From Microvirga solisilvae (lineage in GTDB: Bacteria > Pseudomonadota > Alphaproteobacteria > Rhizobiales > Beijerinckiaceae), in contig NZ_JAKUCN010000003.1 of NCBI RefSeq assembly GCF_022808595.1, positions 248,001 to 312,000 of the forward strand: DNA of 64,000 nt. The letters are read 5' to 3'. The position numbers and the translations under genes were made by a program. The notes under the pieces are model-generated. The model saw only the letters and a program-made list of their open reading frames with translations, was not told the DNA's origin and ran no database searches. Every line of letters starts with the position of its first letter. The stretch's first letter is position 1. This document shows, piece by piece, positions 7,499-15,943 of the stretch.

Positions 7499-8472
7499 GA
7501 GCGCACGACCTGCTCGACCACATTGGCCCAGCTTTTGTCCTCGCCCTCAAAAGCAAGGTAGGTGCGTCCCACCATGTCCAATCTCTCGCGGTCGGCCGCG
7601 AGGCGCTCCACGGCAACCCAGCGGTTCCAGTCCGGCGCGATGCTCCATCCCGGATCGCTCACGCGCGCATCGGGCAGCCGGTAATGGAAGGTCGGGCGTC
7701 CGTTGATCTTCTCGTTCGGCAGCACGGCGCGCACGCGGTCCTTGTCGAGATGATGCAGGAGCGGCAGCAGATCGAGGTCGCGGTTGCGGGTGGGATTCGC
7801 GGACAGATAATCGTCGATGAAACGCGAAATGTCGGGCCAGTAATCGGGCGAGACGACCTTTCGCACATAATCCGTCGGGAAGGGATCGGCGAAGCCGAGA
7901 AGCCCGCGGGTGCGGTCCGGCGACACCTCGCGGCGCAGCCACGGATTCAGGAGGACGAAGCTCTTCATGAAGGCGGCAAGCGTCTCGGCATCCTGGCTTG
8001 GAATTTCCGGATTGAAATGCAGCCCGAAGGCATAAAAGGGCGCATCCTGCGTGCCCTTCGCGCCGAGTTTGCGCAGGATGCCGAGGATCCGGTCGAGCTC
8101 CTGCAACCTGTCGATGGGAAACGGCGCTGTCACCAGCTCGCAAGGCACCAGATAGCTCGCGGCGAAACCGAAGAGGGCCGCCAGTTTCGGCAGCACGCCT
8201 TTCGGCCCGCTTCCGCCCTTGCCGGGATGGAGAATACGGCTGTCGAGTTCCACCGTCATCTCGCCGATGATGGAATCCCTCAGGCAGAAGGAATGGGGGT
8301 CGACCTCGATGATTCGCCCGCCCAGGGTCTGATGCAGGGCCTGAACCGTTCTCTCGGCGGAGGGGCCGACAAATTCGATCTCTACCCCGACCGTGCGCAT
8401 TGCGCCGCTCTCGTTACGAAGCAGGGGCGGGGAAAGGAAATCGATTGCGGTCGGAAGCGCGATCTGCGCCAT
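7495..8472 (-). CDS. putative amidoligase (amidoligase_2 / COOH-amine ligase family)
   Basis: 325 residues from the ATG at 8472, which has GGAG 7 bases upstream. The much longer in-frame opening to 8886 runs antisense to the MATE gene and is rejected. Motifs fit the glutamine-synthetase-fold amidoligase family: G-V-E-I-E-F at 29-34, V-E-L-D-S-R near 75-79, E-L-V-T-A-P-F-P at 112-119, G-L-H-F-N-P-E at 150-156, and T-F-H-Y-R-L-P-D near 261-268. Such enzymes use ATP to join a carboxyl to an amine, and the family has been linked by genome context to peptide or metabolite modification. The substrate is unknown. It is co-translated with a C26-type amidotransferase and divergent from a MATE exporter. 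Confidence 0.85.
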   Translation of the reverse strand: MAQIALPTAIDFLSPPLLRNESGAMRTVGVEIEFVGPSAERTVQALHQTLGGRIIEVDPHSFCLRDSIIGEMTVELDSRILHPGKGGSGPKGVLPKLAALFGFAASYLVPCELVTAPFPIDRLQELDRILGILRKLGAKGTQDAPFYAFGLHFNPEIPSQDAETLAAFMKSFVLLNPWLRREVSPDRTRGLLGFADPFPTDYVRKVVSPDYWPDISRFIDDYLSANPTRNRDLDLLPLLHHLDKDRVRAVLPNEKINGRPTFHYRLPDARVSDPGWSIAPDWNRWVAVERLAADRERLDMVGRTYLAFEGEDKSWANVVEQVVRS

Positions 8473-8616
8473 CGAAAACTCCGGCGAAACACGAATGCGT
8501 GCGGCGTGGAAATGAACGGGTGCGCCCTGGCCGAGTTCCTTGGTTTTCGCTTTCCCCTCTCTTTTCGAGGCTGTGGTGTGGCTTTCAGGGCCTCTTTTGG
8601 GTAAAAACCCGCCATC

Positions 8617-10038
8617 ATGAGCGCGAAAATTGAGACATTCGACAAATCCGCCTGGTTTGCGGAGCTGCGGGCAACGTTGTCCCTGGGCTGGCCGCTGATC
8701 CTGACGAACGTGGCGCAGAACGCCCTGACGACCACGGATGTCATCCTCATGGGATGGATGGGGTCCAGCGCGCTGGCGGCGGGGGCGCTCGGCACGAATC
8801 TCTATTTCGCATTCCTCATTTTCGGCATCGGCCTCATGAGCGCGGTCTCGCCCCTGGTGGCCGAGGAAATCGGTCGCCGCCGTCATTCCGTGCGCGAGGT
8901 GCGCCGCACGGTCCGGCAGGGCTTCTGGGCCGCGCTGACTGTGGCGGTGCCGATCTGGATCGTGTCATGGAACGGCGAACTCATTCTGTTGGCGATGGGA
9001 CAGGAGCCTTTGCTCGCCCATGAGGCGGGGCAATTCATGCGCGCCCTGCAATGGAGCCTGCTGCCCTTCCTGCTCTATCTCGTGCTCCGCTCGTTCCTGG
9101 CCGCGCTCCAGCGCCCCGGCTGGCCGCTCGTCATCGTCCTCATCGCAGTGCCGGTGAACCTGGGGGCCGCCTATTGCTTCATGTTCGGCAAGTTCGGCAT
9201 GCCCCATCTCGGGCTCATTGGCGCGGGCGTCGGCACGGTGCTGTCGAGTACTTTCATGTTCTTTGCGCTCGCCCTCGTGATCGTTCTCGATCCGAAGCTC
9301 CGGCGCTATCAGATCTTCGGCCGTTTCTGGCGTCCCGACTGGCCGCGCTATCGCACCCTGTGGCGGATCGGCGTGCCTATCGGCCTGACGCTTGCTTTCG
9401 AGGTGACGATCTTCAACGCGGCGGCCCTGCTCATGGGGCGCATCGGCGCGAACGAACTCGCAGCCCACGCGATCGCGCTGCAGATCGCCTCCTTGTGCTT
9501 CATGGTGCCGTTCGGCCTGAGCCAGGCGACGACGGTGCGTGTGGGCCGCGCCTATGGCGCGCAGGATGCAGCGGGTGTCACACGCGCGGGCTGGACGTCC
9601 TTCGTGTTGGCCACGAGCTTCATGATCGTCACGGCTTCCTTGATGCTCTTCACGCCGCGTCTGCTGCTGAGCGCTTTTCTCGACCTGGACGATCCAAACA
9701 ACGCGGCGGTGATCGGCTTTGCCGTGTCCTTTCTGGTCATGGCGGCGATCTTCCAGCTCGCTGATGCATCGCAGGCGGTGGGCGCCGGCATGCTGCGCGG
9801 ATTGCAGGATACGCGCATACCGATGATCTATGCAGCCATCGGTTATTGGGGCGTCGGCCTTCCGCTCGGCGTTGTGCTGGCCTTCGGCACGCCGTTGCGC
9901 GGCATCGGCATCTGGATCGGTCTGGCGACAGGCCTCGCCGTCGTTGCCTGCCTGATGCTCTGGCGCTGGATGCGCCGCGACAGGCTCGGTCTCGTCACGG
10001 CGACGCCGCAGGATGTTCGGGAAGCCCTCGCGGCCTGA
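8617..10038 (+). CDS. MATE family multidrug/metabolite efflux transporter (NorM-like)
   Basis: A 473-residue polytopic protein with about 12 membrane helices in two related halves. The first half begins L-G-W-P-L-I-L-T-N-V-A-Q-N-A and contains A-A-G-A-L-G-T-N; the second begins G-V-P-I-G-L-T-L-A-F-E. Both are typical of MATE antiporters, which export cationic or amphipathic organic compounds using Na+ or H+. It is divergent from the amidoligase gene across a 144-base gap, so it could export that pathway's product. That link is inference; MATE genes are common and often unlinked to neighbours. Confidence 0.92.
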   Translation: MSAKIETFDKSAWFAELRATLSLGWPLILTNVAQNALTTTDVILMGWMGSSALAAGALGTNLYFAFLIFGIGLMSAVSPLVAEEIGRRRHSVREVRRTVRQGFWAALTVAVPIWIVSWNGELILLAMGQEPLLAHEAGQFMRALQWSLLPFLLYLVLRSFLAALQRPGWPLVIVLIAVPVNLGAAYCFMFGKFGMPHLGLIGAGVGTVLSSTFMFFALALVIVLDPKLRRYQIFGRFWRPDWPRYRTLWRIGVPIGLTLAFEVTIFNAAALLMGRIGANELAAHAIALQIASLCFMVPFGLSQATTVRVGRAYGAQDAAGVTRAGWTSFVLATSFMIVTASLMLFTPRLLLSAFLDLDDPNNAAVIGFAVSFLVMAAIFQLADASQAVGAGMLRGLQDTRIPMIYAAIGYWGVGLPLGVVLAFGTPLRGIGIWIGLATGLAVVACLMLWRWMRRDRLGLVTATPQDVREALAA

Positions 10039-10050
10039 TCGCGCGTCACA

Positions 10051-11337
10051 TCATGCTGCGTCTTCCCGCCGTGAGGCAGGATGACGGATGATGGATGCCC
10101 CGGCGGCAGGCGCGTTGCGAAGAGCTGCAACCGCTTCTTCGCCCGAAGCGACGGCGCTCTCGATGGTGGTGGGAAGTGCACCGATCCAGTCTCCCGCGAG
10201 CGCCAGATTGGCGAGCGGACGCACGGGCGGCTGCGGAAGAGGCATAGCAGCCTGACGGATCGTTGCGCGCCTTTCTTTGACCACGCGCGCTTCGGGCTGG
10301 CTGTCGATGGAAACATCGAGACCGAGTTCGCGAAGAACCGGCGCGATCTCGCGCCAGACAATGGCGGCAATATCATCAGCGTTCGCATGCATCATCGCTT
10401 CGGCGGCGGCGATGGTCACGCTCACATGATCGCGGCGCACGAGAAGCCATTGCGTCAGCGCGCCGAGGCAGCCGATGAAGCGCGGCTTCTCAAAGCCTTT
10501 CAGGCGAAAGTGAACATTGAGGATCGCCTCGAAACGTTGCGGCACCGGAAGTGTCGGCAGGAGTCTTTCGATCTCGTAAGGCGGCAGGGCCAGAATGATC
10601 TGATCTTCTGGACCGAGCGCGATGGCGCGGTCCGTCAGACTCAAACCGACGACACGCTCGCCTTGGGTGATCAGGCTGCGCAGGCGTTGCCCTGTGAGGA
10701 TAGGAACATCCCGCGCCTGCAGGGTTTCGACGGCAGGCTGAACGAGGTCGCCGCTCAAGCCGTTCTTCGCGATGAGCAGCCGCCCGGCACGCGGCCACAG
10801 TAAATGGCGCAGGGCAAGCGCCAATCGCTTGGCCGACGCCACATTGGGCGGAGTATTGAGCATCGCAATGGTGAGAGGGCCGATCAGGTTGTCCATGATA
10901 GGCCTGTCGCCGATGATGGAAGCGACCGAGCATTCCTGCAGCGGGAAGGCGAGGCGCATGATGCGTGTGAGATCGGCGATGCCGAGGCCCCTCGGACGAC
11001 GCGACGGCCACAGCCAGGACCAGGGCGAAAGGCCGATCCGCCGCATCGCGCCGGTGCGCAAATCGTAGATGGGAAGGCCCTTCTTCTCCGGCTCGACCCA
11101 ACGGTCGCGAGCGCCCACCGCCTTGAGCAACTTCATCGTGCGCCGATTGGCCGTGAACAGCACATGGGTGCCGTTGTCGTGCGAGAAGGCATCGGAGGGA
11201 TGCACGGTGCGGCAACGTCCGCCTGGTCGGGGGGAGGCTTCGTAGAGAACGGCTTCTCCACCCTCCCGCGTGACGGCAAGGGCGGCGCTCAACCCCGCAA
11301 TGCCGGCACCGATGATATGGGTGCGTTTCGTCGTCAT
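10051..11337 (-). CDS. hpnE: hydroxysqualene dehydroxylase HpnE (FAD-dependent)
   Basis: 428 residues from the ATG at 11337 with GAGGTG just upstream. The N-terminal dinucleotide-binding motif I-I-G-A-G-I-A-G-L-S-A-A-L is followed by Y-E-A-S-P-R-P-G-G-R-C-R, then D-N-G-T-H-V-L-F, typical of squalene-associated desaturases. The C-terminal FAD motif is L-A-L-A-G-D-W-I-G-A-L-P-T-T-I-E-S-A-V-A-S-G. With HpnD and HpnC it converts presqualene diphosphate through hydroxysqualene to squalene, the hopanoid precursor. Those partners usually lie in the same cluster but are not in this window, so hpnE stands alone here. Confidence 0.85.
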   Translation of the reverse strand: MTTKRTHIIGAGIAGLSAALAVTREGGEAVLYEASPRPGGRCRTVHPSDAFSHDNGTHVLFTANRRTMKLLKAVGARDRWVEPEKKGLPIYDLRTGAMRRIGLSPWSWLWPSRRPRGLGIADLTRIMRLAFPLQECSVASIIGDRPIMDNLIGPLTIAMLNTPPNVASAKRLALALRHLLWPRAGRLLIAKNGLSGDLVQPAVETLQARDVPILTGQRLRSLITQGERVVGLSLTDRAIALGPEDQIILALPPYEIERLLPTLPVPQRFEAILNVHFRLKGFEKPRFIGCLGALTQWLLVRRDHVSVTIAAAEAMMHANADDIAAIVWREIAPVLRELGLDVSIDSQPEARVVKERRATIRQAAMPLPQPPVRPLANLALAGDWIGALPTTIESAVASGEEAVAALRNAPAAGASIIRHPASRREDAA

Positions 11338-11691
11338 ACGCACCTCATGGCGCAACCGACGATGACGGCCTGCGAAGCATCTAACATTGGCCTGGCAACC
11401 CTTGTTGAGGCGCGAGAGCGATAAAACCCAATAACCCGTTCCAAGTAGATCAGGCGCTCTCGGCGGCTAGAGGCAACATCCGCAAAGAAGGAAAGAATCT
11501 TTATCTTCCTCTAGGCGATATGAAACTATATTCAGGATATACCAAGCGTAATTGCAGTAGGTGTAGGCTATAGTTTTATGTTGTCCACCGGTTCAAAAGT
11601 ATGAGTCTGCAAAGGAGAAATCGAAGCGCCTTATTCTTGCCTTTTTAAAGTTGAGCTTCACTTCCAATCTAAACGGAAGGGGAGACTATCT
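11338..11691. other. intergenic region between hpnE and the RlpA-like gene
   Basis: A 354-base divergent promoter region, noticeably A+T-richer at 11480-11690 than the surroundings. On the minus strand a GGAAC, 17 bases, CGCT pattern (11417-11442) might serve hpnE. No convincing reading frame or RNA gene was seen. The downstream gene has GGGGAG before its TTG start. Confidence 0.5.
11417..11442 (-). promoter_or_regulatory. weak candidate EcfG-type promoter for hpnE
   Basis: The minus strand reads GGAAC, 17 bases, CGCT, one mismatch and one extra spacer base from the GGAAC-N16-CGTT pattern. It lies 80 bases before the hpnE start. Alone it is weak evidence; it is listed because exact matches occur elsewhere in the window. 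Confidence 0.2.
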
Positions 11692-12105
11692 TTGAAAAAC
11701 ATCCTCCGCCGCGCGGCAGCTATCGCGCCACTTCTATTCGTCGCCGCGTGCAATACGACGGCTTCCAACGATCCCACGACGACGGGATCCATCTCACAGG
11801 CCAGCCTGGGTCAGGAATTTCAGAGGGGCACAGCCTCTTGGTACGGACCCGGTTTCCACGGCCGCCGGACCGCCAGCGGAGAGCGGTTCGATTCCTCCGA
11901 CATGACGGCCGCCCATCGCTCCCTGCCTTTCGGCACGCGGCTTCGGGTCGTCAACGAATCGAACGGCCGCTCGGTCGTCGTGCGGGTCAATGACCGTGGG
12001 CCCTTTGCCCATCGCCGGATCATCGATCTAGCCAAGGGGCCAGCCCAGGCCCTGGGCCTGACCTCCACCGGAACCGGATATGTCTCCCTCCACCGGCTCG
12101 ACTAG
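11692..12105 (+). CDS. rlpA: RlpA-like septal ring lytic transglycosylase family lipoprotein
   Basis: The 137-residue product starts at TTG with GGGGAG upstream. A lipoprotein signal ends in the lipobox L-F-V-A-A-C, so Cys20 should be lipidated and the protein anchored in the outer membrane. From residue 43 it is a double-psi beta-barrel: G-T-A-S-W-Y-G-P-G-F-H-G-R-R-T-A-S-G-E-R-F, then T-A-A-H-R-S-L-P-F-G-T-R and V-N-D-R-G-P-F. These are the RlpA signature motifs. There is no SPOR domain, so this is the short form common in Hyphomicrobiales. Peptidoglycan binding or cleavage is inferred from the family. Confidence 0.88.
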   Translation: MKNILRRAAAIAPLLFVAACNTTASNDPTTTGSISQASLGQEFQRGTASWYGPGFHGRRTASGERFDSSDMTAAHRSLPFGTRLRVVNESNGRSVVVRVNDRGPFAHRRIIDLAKGPAQALGLTSTGTGYVSLHRLD

Positions 12106-12184
12106 GGCAGGTTTTCCGGAATTAGGCGCTTCTTAATTCCTTGCGGCGATTCTTAAGCCCGATTCGGGACCAAGGGTTGCTTAT

Positions 12185-12541
12185 ATGGAATCGAGATCGT
12201 CTCAGCCGACGAACGTCATCCGCTTTCCGGGCGCGCGCTCGTCGGCCAATCCCCGCCGCGATCAGAAGAGCCTCATGGACGCAGTCTATGCGGCAGGCTC
12301 TTTGCCGATTGCCGCAGATGATCGCGCGTCCAAGGACATGGCGACGAAGCTCAACATCTTCGGCTTCGTCGTCATCGACGAAGTGCAGACCGACGGCACC
12401 GCGCGGCGTTTGCGTCCCTCCGAAGCATTTCAGGCGAATACGCTGCATCCGTGGCGCGTCTCAAAGCCCTCGAGCCGTTATCAGGTCGATGACGAATGGC
12501 CTGAGACGGACCAGGATCTCTTCGCCGCGATGCTCGCATAA
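12185..12541 (+). CDS. conserved hypothetical protein (118 aa)
   Basis: A 118-residue soluble protein beginning M-E-S-R-S-S-Q-P-T-N-V-I-R-F-P-G-A-R, a T-N-V-I-R-F-P tag seen at the start of several alphaproteobacterial small proteins. The middle includes L-N-I-F-G-F-V-V-I-D-E-V-Q-T-D and the C-terminus is acidic (D-D-E-W-P-E-T-D-Q-D-L-F-A-A-M-L-A). The ribosome site is weak (AAGGG). No domain is recognised. Codon use matches the neighbours. Confidence 0.6.
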   Translation: MESRSSQPTNVIRFPGARSSANPRRDQKSLMDAVYAAGSLPIAADDRASKDMATKLNIFGFVVIDEVQTDGTARRLRPSEAFQANTLHPWRVSKPSSRYQVDDEWPETDQDLFAAMLA

Positions 12542-12630
12542 GCGCTCGGGTCTCGCCTTTCATCTTGCCTGAACTATTTCCTGCCGCACGGCGCTCTGCC
12601 GTGGGTTTCTCGTGAGCAGGACATCAAGGC

Positions 12631-12936
12631 ATGCATCTGGTGCAGATCCTTCTGCCTCTGACCGACAATGCGGGCCGTCGTTTCGACGGGAAATCGTATG
12701 GCCGCGTTCGTACCGAACTGTCCGAGCGCTTTGGCGGAATCACCAGCTTCACCCGTGCCCCAGCGGAGGGCATGTGGAAAGAGGGCGGACACACCACTCA
12801 TGACGACATCGTGGTGTTCGAGGTGATGGCGCGCGAAATCGATCATGCCTGGTGGGAAGAATACCGTGCCGAGCTTGAGCGCCGTTTCCAACAGGAAGCT
12901 ATCGTCATCCGCGCTATCAAGGTTGAAATGCTTTAG
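12631..12936 (+). CDS. conserved hypothetical protein (101 aa)
   Basis: A 101-residue product with an alpha/beta pattern reminiscent of small ferredoxin-like or dabb-like folds: V-Q-I-L-L-P-L-T-D-N at the start, F-G-G-I-T-S-F-T-R-A-P-A-E-G-M-W in the middle, and I-V-I-R-A-I-K-V-E-M at the end. Similar uncharacterised proteins occur widely in proteobacteria. No catalytic motif is seen. It lies between unknown genes on the same strand, 56 bases before the PHA-system gene. Confidence 0.65.
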   Translation: MHLVQILLPLTDNAGRRFDGKSYGRVRTELSERFGGITSFTRAPAEGMWKEGGHTTHDDIVVFEVMAREIDHAWWEEYRAELERRFQQEAIVIRAIKVEML

Positions 12937-12992
12937 CGGCGGAACCTGGGCCGTGGTGCGTTGCTTGTTGTGTCGAACAACGGAGCGCTGCC

Positions 12993-13304
12993 ATGTCGAA
13001 ACCCCTCGTCGTGTCTATTCCCCATAACCTTGGCAAGATTGAAGCCCAGCGCAGGCTTCAGGGCGGCCTGACGGGTCTCAAGTCGCAGTTCGGCGACAAG
13101 ATCGCTTCCATCGATGAGAGCTGGACCGGAGACCGCATGGATTTTCGCGTCGGTGCCATGGGCCAGAACGTGAGCGGCAATGTTCAAGTGATGGACGAGC
13201 AAGTGCGCGTGGAAGTGCAGTTGCCGTGGCTTCTCGCCATGATTGCTGAAAAGGCCAAGACCTTTATCCAAAAACAGGGAACCCTGATGCTGGAGAAGAA
13301 GTGA
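12993..13304 (+). CDS. polyhydroxyalkanoic acid system family protein
   Basis: A 103-residue protein with GGAG 7 bases before the ATG. The pattern I-P-H-N-L-G-K-I-E-A-Q-R-R-L, a W near residue 45, then D-F-R-V-G-A-M-G-Q-N-V-S-G and V-Q-L-P-W-L-L-A-M-I-A-E matches the PHA granule-region family (often called polyhydroxyalkanoic acid system protein). Members are small proteins of uncertain role found near PHA genes in some bacteria. No PHA synthase or phasin is present here, so the link to PHA is by family name only. Confidence 0.8.
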   Translation: MSKPLVVSIPHNLGKIEAQRRLQGGLTGLKSQFGDKIASIDESWTGDRMDFRVGAMGQNVSGNVQVMDEQVRVEVQLPWLLAMIAEKAKTFIQKQGTLMLEKK

Positions 13305-13350
13305 TGACAGTGTTCATCATGAATAGTCATTCATGAATATGAATGAAGAT

Positions 13351-13375
13351 GGAACCAAATAGCAGCGATTGCGTT
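13351..13375 (+). promoter_or_regulatory. EcfG-type general-stress promoter (perfect GGAAC-N16-CGTT)
   Basis: GGAAC at 13351-13355 and CGTT at 13372-13375 with exactly 16 bases between. This matches the -35/-10 consensus of the alphaproteobacterial general stress sigma factor EcfG. It lies 122 bases before the first gene of the glycosyltransferase/glf operon, in the sense orientation. Confidence 0.65.
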
Positions 13376-13497
13376 GTAAAGACGATTGCGCCCGCGACCC
13401 AATAGCCGGAGCGCTTCACTTAAGCATCGCTTAATTCGCCCCGGACCGTGGTTTTCCGTCCGATTGTGACAACACATCTGTATTTGAGGATCGCGCT

Positions 13498-14712
13498 ATG
13501 CATGAGCGTTTGATGACGCAGCCGCATGCCTTCCGTTCGCCGTCTCAGGCGTCTTCAGAAAAGCCACTCCTTGTCTGTTTCTCGCACCTTCGCTGGGACT
13601 TCGTCTGGCAGCGCCCGCAGCATCTGCTTAGCCGTGCCGTCAAGCATTACGATGTACTCATCATCGAAGAGCCGATCTTCAAGCCCGGTATCAAGCCGCA
13701 TATGGATGTGACAAGCCGCCCGCAGGGCGTGACCATTGCCGTTCCGATGCTGCCGGAAGGCCTTGCGCATGAGGACATCATCGCCGAGCAGCACGATCTC
13801 ATCGAAACCCTGATCGGCCGTGAGTCGAGCGGCTCGCGCGTATTCTGGTACTACACGCCGATGGCCATGGCCTTCACCAGTGATTTCGAATGCGATCTCT
13901 GCGTCTATGACAACATGGATGAGCTGTCGCTCTTCCGGGGCGCCTCGCAGCATCTTCTTGATATGGAGAACGCACTCTTCTCGCGATGCGATCTGGTGTT
14001 CACCGGTGGCATGAGCCTGTACGAGGCCAAGAAGAACCGTCATCGCAGCGTGCATGGTTTCCCCTCATCCATCGACTTCAATCATTTCTCGCAGGCCCGC
14101 GCGATTAAGCAGGATCCGCAGGATCAGGCGCATATTGCGCATCCGCGACTTGGCTTCTTCGGCGTGGTCGATGAGCGCATGGACATCGAACTGCTCGCGC
14201 AGGTCGCCGATTTGCGACCCGACTGGCAATTCGTAATGATTGGCCCAGTGGTGAAGATCGATCCCGCTACCCTGCCGCAGCGCCCCAACATTCACTGGCT
14301 CGGTGGCAAAGATTACAAGGAATTGCCGCATTATCTCGCAGGCTGGGACGTGGGCTTCATGAACTTCGCGCTGAACGAGGCGACGAAATTCATCAGCCCC
14401 ACGAAGACGCCGGAATTTCTTGCTGCCGGTGTGCCGGTCGTCTCGACCCCCATTACCGATGTGGTGAAACCCTATGGTGAAAAGGGTCTCGTCGAGATCG
14501 CACGGACTGCCGACGAGGTGGTTGCGAAGGTCGAAGCTATTCTGGCGCGACCGAAGGAGGCTTGGCTCGCGAAGGTCGACAAGCATCTCGCTCAAGGGTC
14601 ATGGGACAAGACATGGGCCTCGATGCACAAGCTCATGCTCGATGCGACCGGCGACACGACTTTGGAGCGTGCTGCCTCCCTTCCGATTTACGCCACCACC
14701 CCCGCGGAGTGA
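13498..14712 (+). CDS. glycosyltransferase (GT-B fold)
   Basis: A 404-residue cytosolic or membrane-associated protein with GAGGA before the ATG. The N-terminal half opens L-L-V-C-F-S-H-L-R-W-D-F-V-W-Q-R-P-Q-H, typical of a group of bacterial glycosyltransferases. The C-terminal nucleotide-sugar domain holds I-S-P-T-K-T-P-E-F-L-A-A-G-V-P-V-V-S-T-P, the retaining GT-B sugar-nucleotide signature. The glf gene starts 5 bases after its stop, so it probably transfers galactofuranose or builds a Galf-containing glycan. Donor and acceptor are not determinable from sequence. It is the first gene behind a perfect EcfG-type promoter. Confidence 0.85.
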   Translation: MHERLMTQPHAFRSPSQASSEKPLLVCFSHLRWDFVWQRPQHLLSRAVKHYDVLIIEEPIFKPGIKPHMDVTSRPQGVTIAVPMLPEGLAHEDIIAEQHDLIETLIGRESSGSRVFWYYTPMAMAFTSDFECDLCVYDNMDELSLFRGASQHLLDMENALFSRCDLVFTGGMSLYEAKKNRHRSVHGFPSSIDFNHFSQARAIKQDPQDQAHIAHPRLGFFGVVDERMDIELLAQVADLRPDWQFVMIGPVVKIDPATLPQRPNIHWLGGKDYKELPHYLAGWDVGFMNFALNEATKFISPTKTPEFLAAGVPVVSTPITDVVKPYGEKGLVEIARTADEVVAKVEAILARPKEAWLAKVDKHLAQGSWDKTWASMHKLMLDATGDTTLERAASLPIYATTPAE

Positions 14713-14717
14713 TTTGA

Positions 14718-15872
<1,155 letters not shown>

Positions 15873-15943
15873 GGAACGATATTCATCGAACAATCTGTGC
15901 TGCGCATAGTTGTGAGAGCCTGATGTAATATCGTCGGAGTTGA

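Noticed and set aside
8473-8886. N-terminal extension of the amidoligase
   Set aside because: It runs antisense to the MATE gene start; the ATG at 8472 has a ribosome site and begins the conserved part.
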